This document shows, piece after piece, positions 1 through 5,955 of a DNA stretch of 6,425 bases. The stretch is from Clostridiales bacterium. GTDB taxonomy: Bacteria > Bacillota > Clostridia > Oscillospirales > Oscillospiraceae. The position numbers and the translations under genes are program-made. Every line of letters begins with the position of its first letter. The stretch's first letter is position 1. Below the pieces are notes generated by a model, which ran no database searches, was not told the origin of the DNA, and saw only the letters and a program-made list of their open reading frames with translations. The stretch is from positions 1 through 6,425 of the forward strand of contig JAAYFX010000014.1 of NCBI GenBank assembly GCA_012728025.1, in the 5' to 3' direction.

Positions 1-128
1 GAACGGGCTTCACGCCATATTGAAGGGTCTTCAATCAGATAAGAGGGAATAATTCTTTTTGATTTTTTTATCTTAGCTTTCTTTTTAGGCTTTGACAAAA
101 CCTTCTTCTTAGACTTTTTCCTTAACAC
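1..128 (-). CDS. Lysine-rich N-terminus of an unidentified protein (partial, runs off the window)
   Basis: This reading frame opens with GTG at 128-126 and stays open to the window edge, giving 42 residues. The start is supported by a ribosome binding site, AAGGGGG on the minus strand (GGGGG at 140-136), seven bases upstream, and by an in-frame TAA just before that site. The first 25 residues are extremely basic: about 13 Lys and two Arg, in runs such as KKSKKK and KPKKKAKIKKSKR. A more ordinary stretch follows, IIPSYLIEDPSIWREAR. I do not recognise the family. A basic tail of this kind suggests contact with DNA, RNA or the ribosome, but that is inference from composition only. The gene lies 93 bases downstream of the DUF2089-type gene on the same strand and has no obvious promoter of its own, so the two may be co-transcribed. 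Its existence is moderately sure; its function is unknown. Confidence 0.55.
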   Translation of the reverse strand, partial: MLRKKSKKKVLSKPKKKAKIKKSKRIIPSYLIEDPSIWREAR

Positions 129-221
129 TGGTCTTCCCCCTTTTTATAATATTTCACTCGCTGTATTTTTTCATCACTATTTTTTCTTGGAAGTAAGGTT
201 CATCCTTTTCCCAAAGGTAAA

Positions 222-977
222 TTATTCACCTGCTAACAGTAGCCTATAGGAGGAGCAAAGCTCAATATAACCACGATAGTTATTAGCTATGCCTGCCCAT
301 TCAAGGATAGCCGCAAGAATAAACACAGGGTCAAAAATAGAAGCGCCTTCTTTTTTCCCTGAATAGTTTTTCGCAACAGCTCCGACAACGGTAGTATCCT
401 CACAGCCGGGTTCTCCGAGCTTAAAATTGCGTCCGTTACCCTTTTTTGCCCGCCCGCCCTGTTGCTTAAGAAGGTCTACAATAATGTCAAATACAGTGAA
501 TTCATAGGGAGGGGAAATTGGCAATTGATTGCAGAAAAATGATTTTCCATCGCTTGATGCCCTAATCTCATATGCTTTTTCATTTACTGAGCTGACGATT
601 GCCCGGCCGCCGGATTCAATTAGTTTCTTTTTTATAATTTCTGAGGCCAAGACACTTTCGGAATCTGCGTGTAAGTTTTCCAAATTGATTTCCTCCTGTA
701 CTTGTACTTCTTCTTTCAGTAAGCCTAAGGTAGAAAGAACCTGTTCTAGCTTTTTCTTCGCAAATGGATAAGAAATATTCAGTTCATCCTGAAGGGCTTT
801 CATATTGCCTTGATTTCGCAAAAATGCTAATAGAAAGTCCATTTGCTCATCAGCCAAATAATCAAAGGGGGAAAGGGCAAAATCGTTGCTCAGCTCCAAA
901 CCGCAGCCCTTACATTGAAGAATCTTCGCTATTAACGTATTCCCACATGAGGGGCAATGACCTAAAAGTTTATTCAT
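222..977 (-). CDS. DUF2089-type zinc-ribbon/helix-turn-helix protein with a C-terminal extension
   Basis: This 251-residue protein is probably a cytoplasmic DNA-binding regulator; no signal peptide or membrane segment is visible. Residues 8-25 form a zinc ribbon with two CxxC pairs (C8/C11 and C22/C25). Residues about 36-85 match the DUF2089 pattern, with a predicted helix-turn-helix around RNQGNMKALQDELNISYPFA (54-73). A Glu-rich linker (88-107) leads to a second region (about 108-251) containing GGRAKKGNGRN (174-184), a single Cys at 192, FDPVFILAAILEWAGIANN (215-233) and RGY (235-237). I recognise this region as resembling the tails of some longer DUF2089 proteins but know no function for it. 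Many DUF2089 proteins are shorter, so the tail is a notable addition. The ATG start is supported by AAGGTGG at 991-985, seven bases upstream. The gene has its own consensus promoter and may be followed by the lysine-rich gene. The family call is fairly sure; the regulatory role is inferred. Confidence 0.8.
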   Translation of the reverse strand: MNKLLGHCPSCGNTLIAKILQCKGCGLELSNDFALSPFDYLADEQMDFLLAFLRNQGNMKALQDELNISYPFAKKKLEQVLSTLGLLKEEVQVQEEINLENLHADSESVLASEIIKKKLIESGGRAIVSSVNEKAYEIRASSDGKSFFCNQLPISPPYEFTVFDIIVDLLKQQGGRAKKGNGRNFKLGEPGCEDTTVVGAVAKNYSGKKEGASIFDPVFILAAILEWAGIANNYRGYIELCSSYRLLLAGE

Positions 978-1001
978 AACTCCACCACCTTTTCAATTAG
1001 G

Positions 1002-1030
1002 ATTATATTATAAGTATTTAATAATGTCAA
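1002..1030 (-). promoter_or_regulatory. Consensus sigma-A promoter of the DUF2089-type gene
   Basis: On the minus strand a perfect -35 box TTGACA (1030-1025) is followed by a 17-base spacer and a perfect -10 box TATAAT (1007-1002). Transcription would start near 995, leaving a leader of about 18 bases that contains the ribosome binding site before the ATG at 977. All 12 box positions and the spacing match the housekeeping consensus. A promoter this strong in front of a putative regulator usually implies repression, which fits the repeats overlapping its -35 side. Confidence 0.85.
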
Positions 1031-1062
1031 TATAGCATTCAATATTATTAATCAATATATTG
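1027..1062. repeat. Operator-like AT-rich repeats over the -35 side of the DUF2089-gene promoter
   Basis: The plus strand carries TCAATAT three times, at 1027-1033, 1039-1045 and 1052-1058, with start-to-start spacing of 12 and 13 bases. The last two copies also sit in an inverted repeat, CAATAT at 1040-1045 and ATATTG at 1057-1062. The first copy overlaps the -35 box (1025-1030). The placement suits a repressor or activator site, possibly for the DUF2089-type protein itself. The surrounding DNA is very AT-rich, so chance repeats of this length are possible. Confidence 0.35.
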
Positions 1063-1208
1063 CTTAAGGTTAGAAAAAATTAAGAATATACTATGGAAAA
1101 AATCGATTACGTGATTATGTTTCTATATAACTCCAGTATTGTAAAATAATTTATATTATGCTTTGCATCGTGAGGAAAGGTTGTTTTGTATTTTAAAAAT
1201 AGGCAAAC
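1063..1208. other. AT-rich intergenic spacer without a convincing gene
   Basis: Together with the flanking sequence, the stretch from 978 to 1347 (about 370 bases) holds the DUF2089-gene promoter, its repeats and two hairpins, but no supported coding region. The core from 1021 to 1200 is only about 22% G+C by hand count (40 of 180), far below the recJ-rel-dtd operon. The only small plus-strand frame with an ATG (1093-1149, 18 codons plus stop) lacks a ribosome binding site. I see no clear promoter pointing right. Confidence 0.6.
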
Positions 1209-1240
1209 GGAGCCGTTGCTCTTTAAAAAGCACCGACTCC
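1209..1240 (-). terminator. Imperfect GC-rich hairpin, possible second terminator behind tRNA-Leu
   Basis: The arms GGAGCCGTTGC (1209-1219) and GCACCGACTCC (1230-1240) pair across a 10-base loop rich in T and A. Read on the minus strand, ten of eleven positions pair if one G-T wobble is allowed, with one mismatch; read on the plus strand there are two mismatches. This favours a minus-strand RNA. The minus-strand flank has a T run only about eight bases past the stem, so it is not a textbook terminator. It lies between the tRNA and the DUF2089 gene, where it could shield the latter from readthrough. Confidence 0.4.
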
Positions 1241-1274
1241 CTTTAACTGTTTGTTGTTATAGCAACATATTACT

Positions 1275-1338
1275 TAAAATAAAGCACAAATCCGAACCCT
1301 TCACCCACAGGAAAGACCTGTCTTGAATGGTTCGGATT
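1275..1338 (-). terminator. Long hairpin with T-rich tail behind tRNA-Leu, probable terminator
   Basis: A perfect 10-base stem, AATCCGAACC (minus strand, 1338-1329) with GGTTCGGATT (1298-1289), encloses further pairing: TTCA with TGAA (1327-1324 and 1303-1300), then ACAGG with CCTGT (1321-1317 and 1311-1307) around a five-base loop. On the minus strand the stem is followed within about five bases by a T-rich tract (1282-1275), while the plus-strand side has none. It starts ten bases past the CCA end of tRNA-Leu, where a transcription terminator is expected. The stem is longer and more interrupted than usual, so a role in 3' processing or as a small RNA is also possible. Confidence 0.6.
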
Positions 1339-1347
1339 ATATGTGTT

Positions 1348-1436
1348 TGGTGCCGGTGACCGGGATTGAACCGGTACGAGGTGTGAACCTCACGGGATTT
1401 TAAGTCCCGGGCGTCTGCCTGTTCCGCCACACCGGC
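1348..1436 (-). tRNA. tRNA-Leu, anticodon UAA
   Basis: This 89-base gene includes an encoded CCA (1350-1348). The acceptor stem pairs GCCGGTG (1436-1430) with CACCGGC (1358-1352) without mismatch, followed by discriminator A. The D stem is GCG/CGC. The anticodon stem CGGGA/TCCCG closes the loop CTTAAAA, giving anticodon TAA, which reads UUA leucine codons. A long variable arm (GAGGT/ACCTC) marks it as a class II tRNA, and the T arm is ACCGG-TTCAATC-CCGGT. All stems are intact, so it should be functional. It stands alone, divergent from the recJ operon, with its own promoter and a hairpin directly downstream. Confidence 0.97.
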
Positions 1437-1455
1437 AGTTAAACCTGCAAACTGT

Positions 1456-1484
1456 ATGTTAGCACGGGCGCAGCCCTCTGTCAA
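1456..1484 (-). promoter_or_regulatory. Promoter of tRNA-Leu
   Basis: On the minus strand a perfect -35 TTGACA (1484-1479) is followed by a 17-base spacer and TAACAT (1461-1456), which matches four of six -10 positions. The TG of an extended -10 (TGC before TAACAT) is also present. The start point would be near 1449, about 13 bases before the mature tRNA end. The spacer is GC-rich (GGGCTGCGCCC). Stable RNA promoters often have a GC-rich discriminator downstream of the -10, but here the GC-rich part is the spacer. Confidence 0.8.
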
Positions 1485-1529
1485 GAAAATAAATGATAAA
1501 AGCCATCATAGGCATTTTACCCATAACTA

Positions 1530-1558
1530 TTGCGGGAATGCACCAAATCTGATAAAAT
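1530..1558 (+). promoter_or_regulatory. Probable extended -10 promoter of the recJ-rel-dtd operon
   Basis: TTGCGG (1530-1535, three of six -35 positions) lies 17 bases before TAAAAT (1553-1558, five of six -10 positions). A TG at 1550-1551 one base ahead of the -10 makes it an extended -10 element, which offsets the weak -35. Transcription would start near 1565, about 100 bases before the recJ ATG. It is divergent from the tRNA-Leu promoter, with the two -35 boxes about 45 bases apart. No better candidate was found in the 1437-1664 interval. Confidence 0.55.
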
Positions 1559-1652
1559 ATATCTATTGCCTGCCCTTAGAGTACGAAAACACAAAAACAA
1601 TGGCAGGGTTTATTCTTTAAAAAAGTCGGATGTATGTATCCGCTTTGCAAAC

Positions 1653-1660
1653 AAGGGGGA
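1653..1660 (+). promoter_or_regulatory. Ribosome binding site that fixes the recJ start
   Basis: AAGGGGGA ends four bases before the ATG at 1665. The same frame stays open upstream to a TTG at 1530, but that TTG coincides with the probable -35 box and has no ribosome binding site. The ATG at 1665 is therefore the supported start. Confidence 0.8.
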
Positions 1661-1664
1661 AAAA

Positions 1665-3668
1665 ATGAGCCACAAGGACTGGAAAATACCCGAAAAAAAG
1701 CATAAGGTTTCCCATGACCTTGAAATGGCTTCCATGGCACCCCTTCTTCGGGAAGTGCTTTTGGCAAGAGACATAGACACGCCGGAAAAAGCCGAAAAAT
1801 ACTTATCCAAAGATTTAAACCTAATACATGACCCCTTCTTATTACAGGATATGGATAAGGCTAAAGACAGGATAAATCTTGCGGTTTCCCGTGGGGAAAA
1901 AGTTACGGTGTATGGAGATTATGATGTGGACGGCATAAGCTCGGCCTGCCTTTTATGCGATTATTTGCGGGGTTTGGGGCTTTGCTGTGATATATACATA
2001 CCAGACAGGCTGGAGGAGGGCTATGGCCTTAATCCCGAGGCCATAAAAGAGCTTTCCCAAAGGGGAACCGGACTTATAATAACTGTTGACTGCGGCATAA
2101 CGGCTGTTTATGAAACAGAGCTTGCAAAGAAACTTGGCATTGACCTTATTATAACAGAGCACCACGAATGTCCTACGGATTTGCCCTCGGCCTGTGCCGT
2201 CATAAACCCAAGGCGGCAGGACAGCACATATCCCTTTGATGGTCTTGCGGGAGTGGGCGTTGCCTTTAAGCTTGCCTGCGCCATGGAAGGGGAGTCTGAG
2301 TCTGTTCTTGGAAGATACTCAGACCTTATAGCCCTTGGCACCATAGCTGATGTTATGCCCCTTAAGGGGGAAAACCGTGCTCTCGTTTACGAGGGCTTAA
2401 AAAAGCTTAAAAACTCACCAAGATTGGGTCTTGCCGCCCTTTTACATGAGGCGGGGGCCGATAAAAGACCCCTTAGCACAGCTACGGTAAGCTTTGTTTT
2501 AGCGCCCAGAATAAATGCCGCCGGAAGGCTCTCTCAGGCGGAAATATCCACAAGCCTTCTGCTGTCGCAAGATGAAAAGCAGGCTCGTGAATATGCAAAG
2601 AAACTTTGCGAAATGAACCTGCGCCGTCAGGAGCTTGAAATGGCAGTTTGGGAGCAGGCTCAAAGCCGCCTTGAGAAAAGTATGCAGGAAGGCCCCATAG
2701 TTTTGGAAAGTGAAGACTGGCATTCGGGGGTTGTGGGCATTGCGGCTTCCCGTCTTGCCGAGACGTACAGGCTGCCGGTTATTATAATTTGCCTTGAGGG
2801 CGAGGATGGCAAAGGCTCCTGCCGCAGCTATGGGGGCTTTAACATCTTTGAAGCCATCTCCTCCTGTGCTTTGCAGCTTGAAAGCTTTGGCGGACACGCA
2901 TATGCGGCGGGGCTTAACATTAAAGCCGAAAACATTCCGTCATTTCGAGAGGCTATAAAGAAATATTACAGGGAAAACATCCCCGAGCCAAAGGCCGCCC
3001 TTTTGCCGGAGCTGCTTATAGAAAACTTTGGAATGCTTAGCCTTCCGAATGTACGCTCCCTTTCGGAGCTGGAGCCTTGCGGCTGTGAAAACCCATATCC
3101 CATAATGTGCGCCTGCGACGTGATGCTTGAATCCGTCAGTCCCATAGGAAACGGCAGGCATCTTCGTCTGCGGGTTTCCAAAGGCGGAGAGGGGATAGAC
3201 TGTGTGTTTTTTGCCTGCTCACTGTCGGAAATTTCCGTTTCAGCAGGTATGCTGGTGGATATTTGCTTTCTTGCAAAGACAAACGAATTTCGCTCTGTGG
3301 AAAGCGTTCAGCTTCAGCTGTGCGGGCTTCGGCCTGCCAAATGGAGAGAAAGTTGTGATGATATAAATGATATAGAAGGGCTTCGCCCCTTTCGTCCGGA
3401 CAGGGATGAACTGGGAAGGCTCTGGCGTATAATAAACAGCATGGGCAAAGAAATAGATAAAAGCCCTAAGGAAATTTCTAAAATGCGTGAATTTGAGAGC
3501 TTTTCTGTTACAAAGCTCTGTCTGGGGCTTAAAATCTTCAGGGAACTGGAACTTGTGACGGCAGATTTTGAAAATGACCGCATATGTGCGAAGGTAAGAA
3601 ACGGCAATACAAAAACCGAGCTTAATCGTTCGCCGATTTTCCGCTTGCTTTGGGAAAATGGAGGCTAG
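1665..3668 (+). CDS. recJ: Single-stranded-DNA-specific exonuclease RecJ
   Basis: RecJ degrades single-stranded DNA 5' to 3' in recombinational repair, mismatch repair and processing of stalled forks, using metal ions in the cytoplasm. The 667-residue protein has the expected order. A DHH phosphoesterase domain (about 70-240) carries motif I DYDVDG (85-90), motif II DCG (142-144), motif III EHHE (165-168) and motif IV TIADVMPL (226-233). A DHHA1 domain (about 340-430) has WHSGVVGIAASR (352-363), GSCRS (384-388) and GGHAYAAG (409-416). An OB-fold region spans about 470-555, entered by LEPCGCENPYP. A C-terminal extension (about 556-667) makes it longer than E. coli RecJ but shorter than the B. 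subtilis protein. Motif III reads Glu-His-His where the family name motif is Asp-His-His; the other metal ligands are present. It is the first gene of the operon and ends one base before rel. The identification is very secure. Confidence 0.97.
   Translation: MSHKDWKIPEKKHKVSHDLEMASMAPLLREVLLARDIDTPEKAEKYLSKDLNLIHDPFLLQDMDKAKDRINLAVSRGEKVTVYGDYDVDGISSACLLCDYLRGLGLCCDIYIPDRLEEGYGLNPEAIKELSQRGTGLIITVDCGITAVYETELAKKLGIDLIITEHHECPTDLPSACAVINPRRQDSTYPFDGLAGVGVAFKLACAMEGESESVLGRYSDLIALGTIADVMPLKGENRALVYEGLKKLKNSPRLGLAALLHEAGADKRPLSTATVSFVLAPRINAAGRLSQAEISTSLLLSQDEKQAREYAKKLCEMNLRRQELEMAVWEQAQSRLEKSMQEGPIVLESEDWHSGVVGIAASRLAETYRLPVIIICLEGEDGKGSCRSYGGFNIFEAISSCALQLESFGGHAYAAGLNIKAENIPSFREAIKKYYRENIPEPKAALLPELLIENFGMLSLPNVRSLSELEPCGCENPYPIMCACDVMLESVSPIGNGRHLRLRVSKGGEGIDCVFFACSLSEISVSAGMLVDICFLAKTNEFRSVESVQLQLCGLRPAKWRESCDDINDIEGLRPFRPDRDELGRLWRIINSMGKEIDKSPKEISKMREFESFSVTKLCLGLKIFRELELVTADFENDRICAKVRNGNTKTELNRSPIFRLLWENGG
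3660..3664 (+). promoter_or_regulatory. Ribosome binding site of rel inside the recJ 3' end
   Basis: GGAGG lies within the last recJ codons (Asn-Gly-Gly-stop), five bases before the ATG at 3670. An alternative in-frame ATG at 3658 overlaps recJ and has only a weak GGGA upstream, so 3670 is preferred. Because the recJ stop (TAG, 3666-3668) and the rel start are one base apart, ribosomes finishing recJ could re-initiate at rel. Confidence 0.8.
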
Positions 3669-3669
3669 T

Positions 3670-5895
3670 ATGGAGGAAAAAAAGAGCAGGGGACTTTTGT
3701 CCCATGAGGATATGTTTGCCCAGCTTGAAAAAAGCGTTCTTGAAACGAACCCGACGGCAGATATGTCACGCATACGGGCGGCCTATGAACGGGCCGTTGA
3801 GGCTCACTGCGGCCAAAAACGCAAGGAAGGCTCCGACTATGTCACCCATACCATAGCAGCGGCTCAAATCTGTGTCGAAATGGGGCTTGATGAGGACTCC
3901 ATAATCGCTGCCCTTTTGCATGACAGCATTGAGGACACCTGTCTTACCTATGAGGATATAGCAAAGCAGTTTGGAGTTACCATAGCAAATATCGTCGAGG
4001 GTGTTACAAAGCTGACCCGAGTGCAGTACACCAGCAAAGAAGACGAGCAGATGGAAAATATGCGCAAGATGCTTATGGCCATGTCTAAGGATATTAGGGT
4101 TATCCTTATAAAAATAGCCGACCGTATGCACAATATGCGCACCATGGAATATCAATCCGAGGAAAAGCAGCGCACCAAATCTCTGGAAACCATGGAGATA
4201 TATGCGCCCATTGCCCATAGGCTTGGTATGCAAAGGGTAAAATGGGAGCTTGAAGACCTCTCCCTTTTATATCTTGACCCCATAGGATATAAGGAGATAA
4301 CAGACACCCTTAAGGCAAGGATGGAAACTCTTGAAAGCTTTATGGGAAACGTTGAAACCACCATAAAAGCCCGCCTTGACGACTGGGGCATAAACGGCAC
4401 AATAGCAAGCCGCATAAAGCATATATACAGCATATACCGCAAGATGTATTCTCAGAAGAAAGAGATATATGAAATATTTGACCTTTGCGCCTTCAGGGTG
4501 ATTGTGGATAACATAGCAGATTGCTATAATGTCTTAGGGCATATCCACGATATGTATAAGCCCCTGCCCGGTCGTTTTAAGGATTATATAAGCACACCTA
4601 AGCCCAATATGTACCAAAGCATACACACAACGGTTATAGGCTCGGAGGGCATTCCCTTCGAGGTGCAAATCCGCACTTGGGAGATGCACCAGACGGCGGA
4701 ATACGGTGTTGCTGCCCACTGGAAATATAAATCCGGCGACCAAGGGGCAAAGATGGGCGACGAGGAGAAATTCGCTTGGGTGCGCCGTCTTCTTGAGGCT
4801 CAGGCCGACAGTGACGCTCAGGACTTTTTCCATGACCTTAAAATAGATATGTTCTCCGACGAGGTTTTTGTCTTTACCCCTCAGGGAGATGTTATAAATC
4901 TTCCGGCGGGAGCCACTCCCATAGACTTTGCCTATGTCATACATTCGGCTGTTGGAAACCATATGATAGGCGCTAAAGTAAACGGGCGCATGGTGCAGTT
5001 TTCAACAGTATTGCAAAATGGCGATATAGTAGAGGTTTTAACATCCAAATCTGCCCCCGGCCCCAGCCGTGACTGGATGAAGCTTGCCAAAAGCGGGGCT
5101 GCGAGAAACAAGATAAAGCAATGGTTTAAAAAAGAGAAGCGTGAGGAAAACATCATTCACGGCAAGGCCGCCTTTGATTCGGCTCTCCGTCAGGCGGGAC
5201 TTAATATGGCCGCCGTCACAGATGAGGATATGCTGCCCATTATCTTAAAAAAGCTTGCGGTGGCAAGTCTTGATGATGTTTTTGCTTCCATAGGCTATGG
5301 GGGAATGACAGCTACGAGAGCTGTTAACAAGGTTAAGGACGAAATCCAAAAAACCTTAAAACCCACACAGAAAAACACCTTGGAACGGATAACAGAAAAG
5401 GCCGAGCAGCGCAAGGCCCAGCACGTTGAAAAGCAGTCTGTACACGGCGTTTTGGTTGAGGGGCTTGACAACTGCCTTGTTAAGTTTTCTCGATGCTGCA
5501 CCCCCATCCCCGGAGATGATATTGTGGGCTTTATCACCCGTGGCTATGGTGTTTCCGTCCACAGGACAGATTGCAAAAACTACCTTTCTGGTCGAAACAA
5601 TCCTCAGGATGGGGGCCGCTGGGTAAATGTTGAATGGACAACAGCGCCCAATGAAAGCTATATTACAACAATTAAGATACTGGCAAGGGAGCGCAGCGGT
5701 TTTCTTATGGACATTGCAACGGTGCTAAACTCCTTAAGTGCCAAGGTCATAAGCCTTAACGCCAGAGATATAGACGGTATGAAATCAACGGCTGTGGTCT
5801 CGGTGGAGGTAAAAAACCTTGAGGATTTGGAAACGATAATCGCAAGACTTGGAACCATAGCCGGAGTAAGCGAGATTACAAGAGGGGGCAACTAA
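3670..5895 (+). CDS. rel: Bifunctional (p)ppGpp synthetase/hydrolase (RelA/SpoT family)
   Basis: This 741-residue protein makes and degrades the alarmone (p)ppGpp, setting the stringent response on the ribosome. The HD hydrolase domain (about 35-190) has H60, the H84-D85 pair in LLHDSIEDT and D151 in ADRMHNMRT, so hydrolase residues are intact; the usual His-Pro at position 60 is His-Thr. The synthetase domain (about 240-355) has FDLCAFRV (D271), RFKDYI with the RxKD motif (302-305) typical of bifunctional enzymes rather than the ExDD of synthetase-only RelA, PKPNMYQSIHT, and EVQIRT (E331). The C-terminal half carries a TGS domain (about 392-459), a helical region, a zinc-finger region with C602, C609-C610, H631 and C635, and an ACT domain (about 664-738). 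Length is normal for a long Rel. It follows recJ by one base and precedes dtd by 60 bases, consistent with one operon. Sometimes named relA in Firmicutes. Confidence 0.97.
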   Translation: MEEKKSRGLLSHEDMFAQLEKSVLETNPTADMSRIRAAYERAVEAHCGQKRKEGSDYVTHTIAAAQICVEMGLDEDSIIAALLHDSIEDTCLTYEDIAKQFGVTIANIVEGVTKLTRVQYTSKEDEQMENMRKMLMAMSKDIRVILIKIADRMHNMRTMEYQSEEKQRTKSLETMEIYAPIAHRLGMQRVKWELEDLSLLYLDPIGYKEITDTLKARMETLESFMGNVETTIKARLDDWGINGTIASRIKHIYSIYRKMYSQKKEIYEIFDLCAFRVIVDNIADCYNVLGHIHDMYKPLPGRFKDYISTPKPNMYQSIHTTVIGSEGIPFEVQIRTWEMHQTAEYGVAAHWKYKSGDQGAKMGDEEKFAWVRRLLEAQADSDAQDFFHDLKIDMFSDEVFVFTPQGDVINLPAGATPIDFAYVIHSAVGNHMIGAKVNGRMVQFSTVLQNGDIVEVLTSKSAPGPSRDWMKLAKSGAARNKIKQWFKKEKREENIIHGKAAFDSALRQAGLNMAAVTDEDMLPIILKKLAVASLDDVFASIGYGGMTATRAVNKVKDEIQKTLKPTQKNTLERITEKAEQRKAQHVEKQSVHGVLVEGLDNCLVKFSRCCTPIPGDDIVGFITRGYGVSVHRTDCKNYLSGRNNPQDGGRWVNVEWTTAPNESYITTIKILARERSGFLMDIATVLNSLSAKVISLNARDIDGMKSTAVVSVEVKNLEDLETIIARLGTIAGVSEITRGGN

Positions 5896-5926
5896 GCTCA
5901 GTCTTTGCGTTTCGCTCAAAGCGGGA

Positions 5927-5955
5927 CTTTTAGAAAGAAGCTAAAGGGGCAAACC
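5927..5955 (+). promoter_or_regulatory. Ribosome binding site of dtd, possibly within a small hairpin
   Basis: AAAGGGG (5943-5949) lies six bases before the dtd ATG and decides the start; the frame also opens upstream at a TTG (5905) without a ribosome binding site. CTTTTAG (5927-5933) can pair with CTAAAGG (5941-5947, one T-G wobble) around a seven-base loop, which would partly cover the binding site. The stem is mostly A-T, so regulation by it is uncertain. Confidence 0.45.

Noticed and set aside
1093..1149. 18-residue plus-strand frame MEKIDYVIMFLYNSSIVK
   Set aside because: No ribosome binding site and no clear promoter; a chance frame or remnant in AT-rich DNA is more likely.
1257..1484. 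75-residue minus-strand reading frame
   Set aside because: It runs straight through the tRNA-Leu gene; its GVAEQADARDLKS stretch is the familiar false translation of a tRNA-Leu.
1498..1518. Small inverted repeat AAAAGCC/GGCATTTT between the divergent promoters
   Set aside because: Only three G-C pairs and a bulge; too weak to call a terminator, though it lies between tRNA-Leu and recJ.
1569..1607. CCTGCC/GGCAGG pairing in the recJ leader, as a possible attenuator
   Set aside because: Six base pairs with a loop near 27 bases and no conserved leader motif; no T-box or riboswitch elements are visible.
1530..1664. Upstream extension of recJ to a TTG start, adding 45 residues
   Set aside because: The TTG overlaps the probable -35 box, lacks a ribosome binding site, and the added residues do not resemble RecJ; the ATG at 1665 has a strong AAGGGGGA.
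2499..2897. 132-residue minus-strand frame inside recJ
   Set aside because: A shadow of the recJ coding frame, with no domain, promoter or ribosome binding site.
3658..3660. ATG four codons upstream of the chosen rel start
   Set aside because: It lies within recJ with only a weak ribosome binding site, and the good GGAGG site falls after it, correctly spaced for 3670.
3240..3773. 177-residue minus-strand frame across the recJ-rel junction
   Set aside because: Antisense to two clear, fully conserved genes; low-complexity translation without recognisable motifs.
3766..4233. 155-residue minus-strand frame inside rel
   Set aside because: Opposite the HD-domain region of rel, with codon bias of the plus strand; no supporting signals.
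4534..4962. 142-residue minus-strand frame inside rel
   Set aside because: Opposite the synthetase and TGS coding region; no independent evidence of expression.
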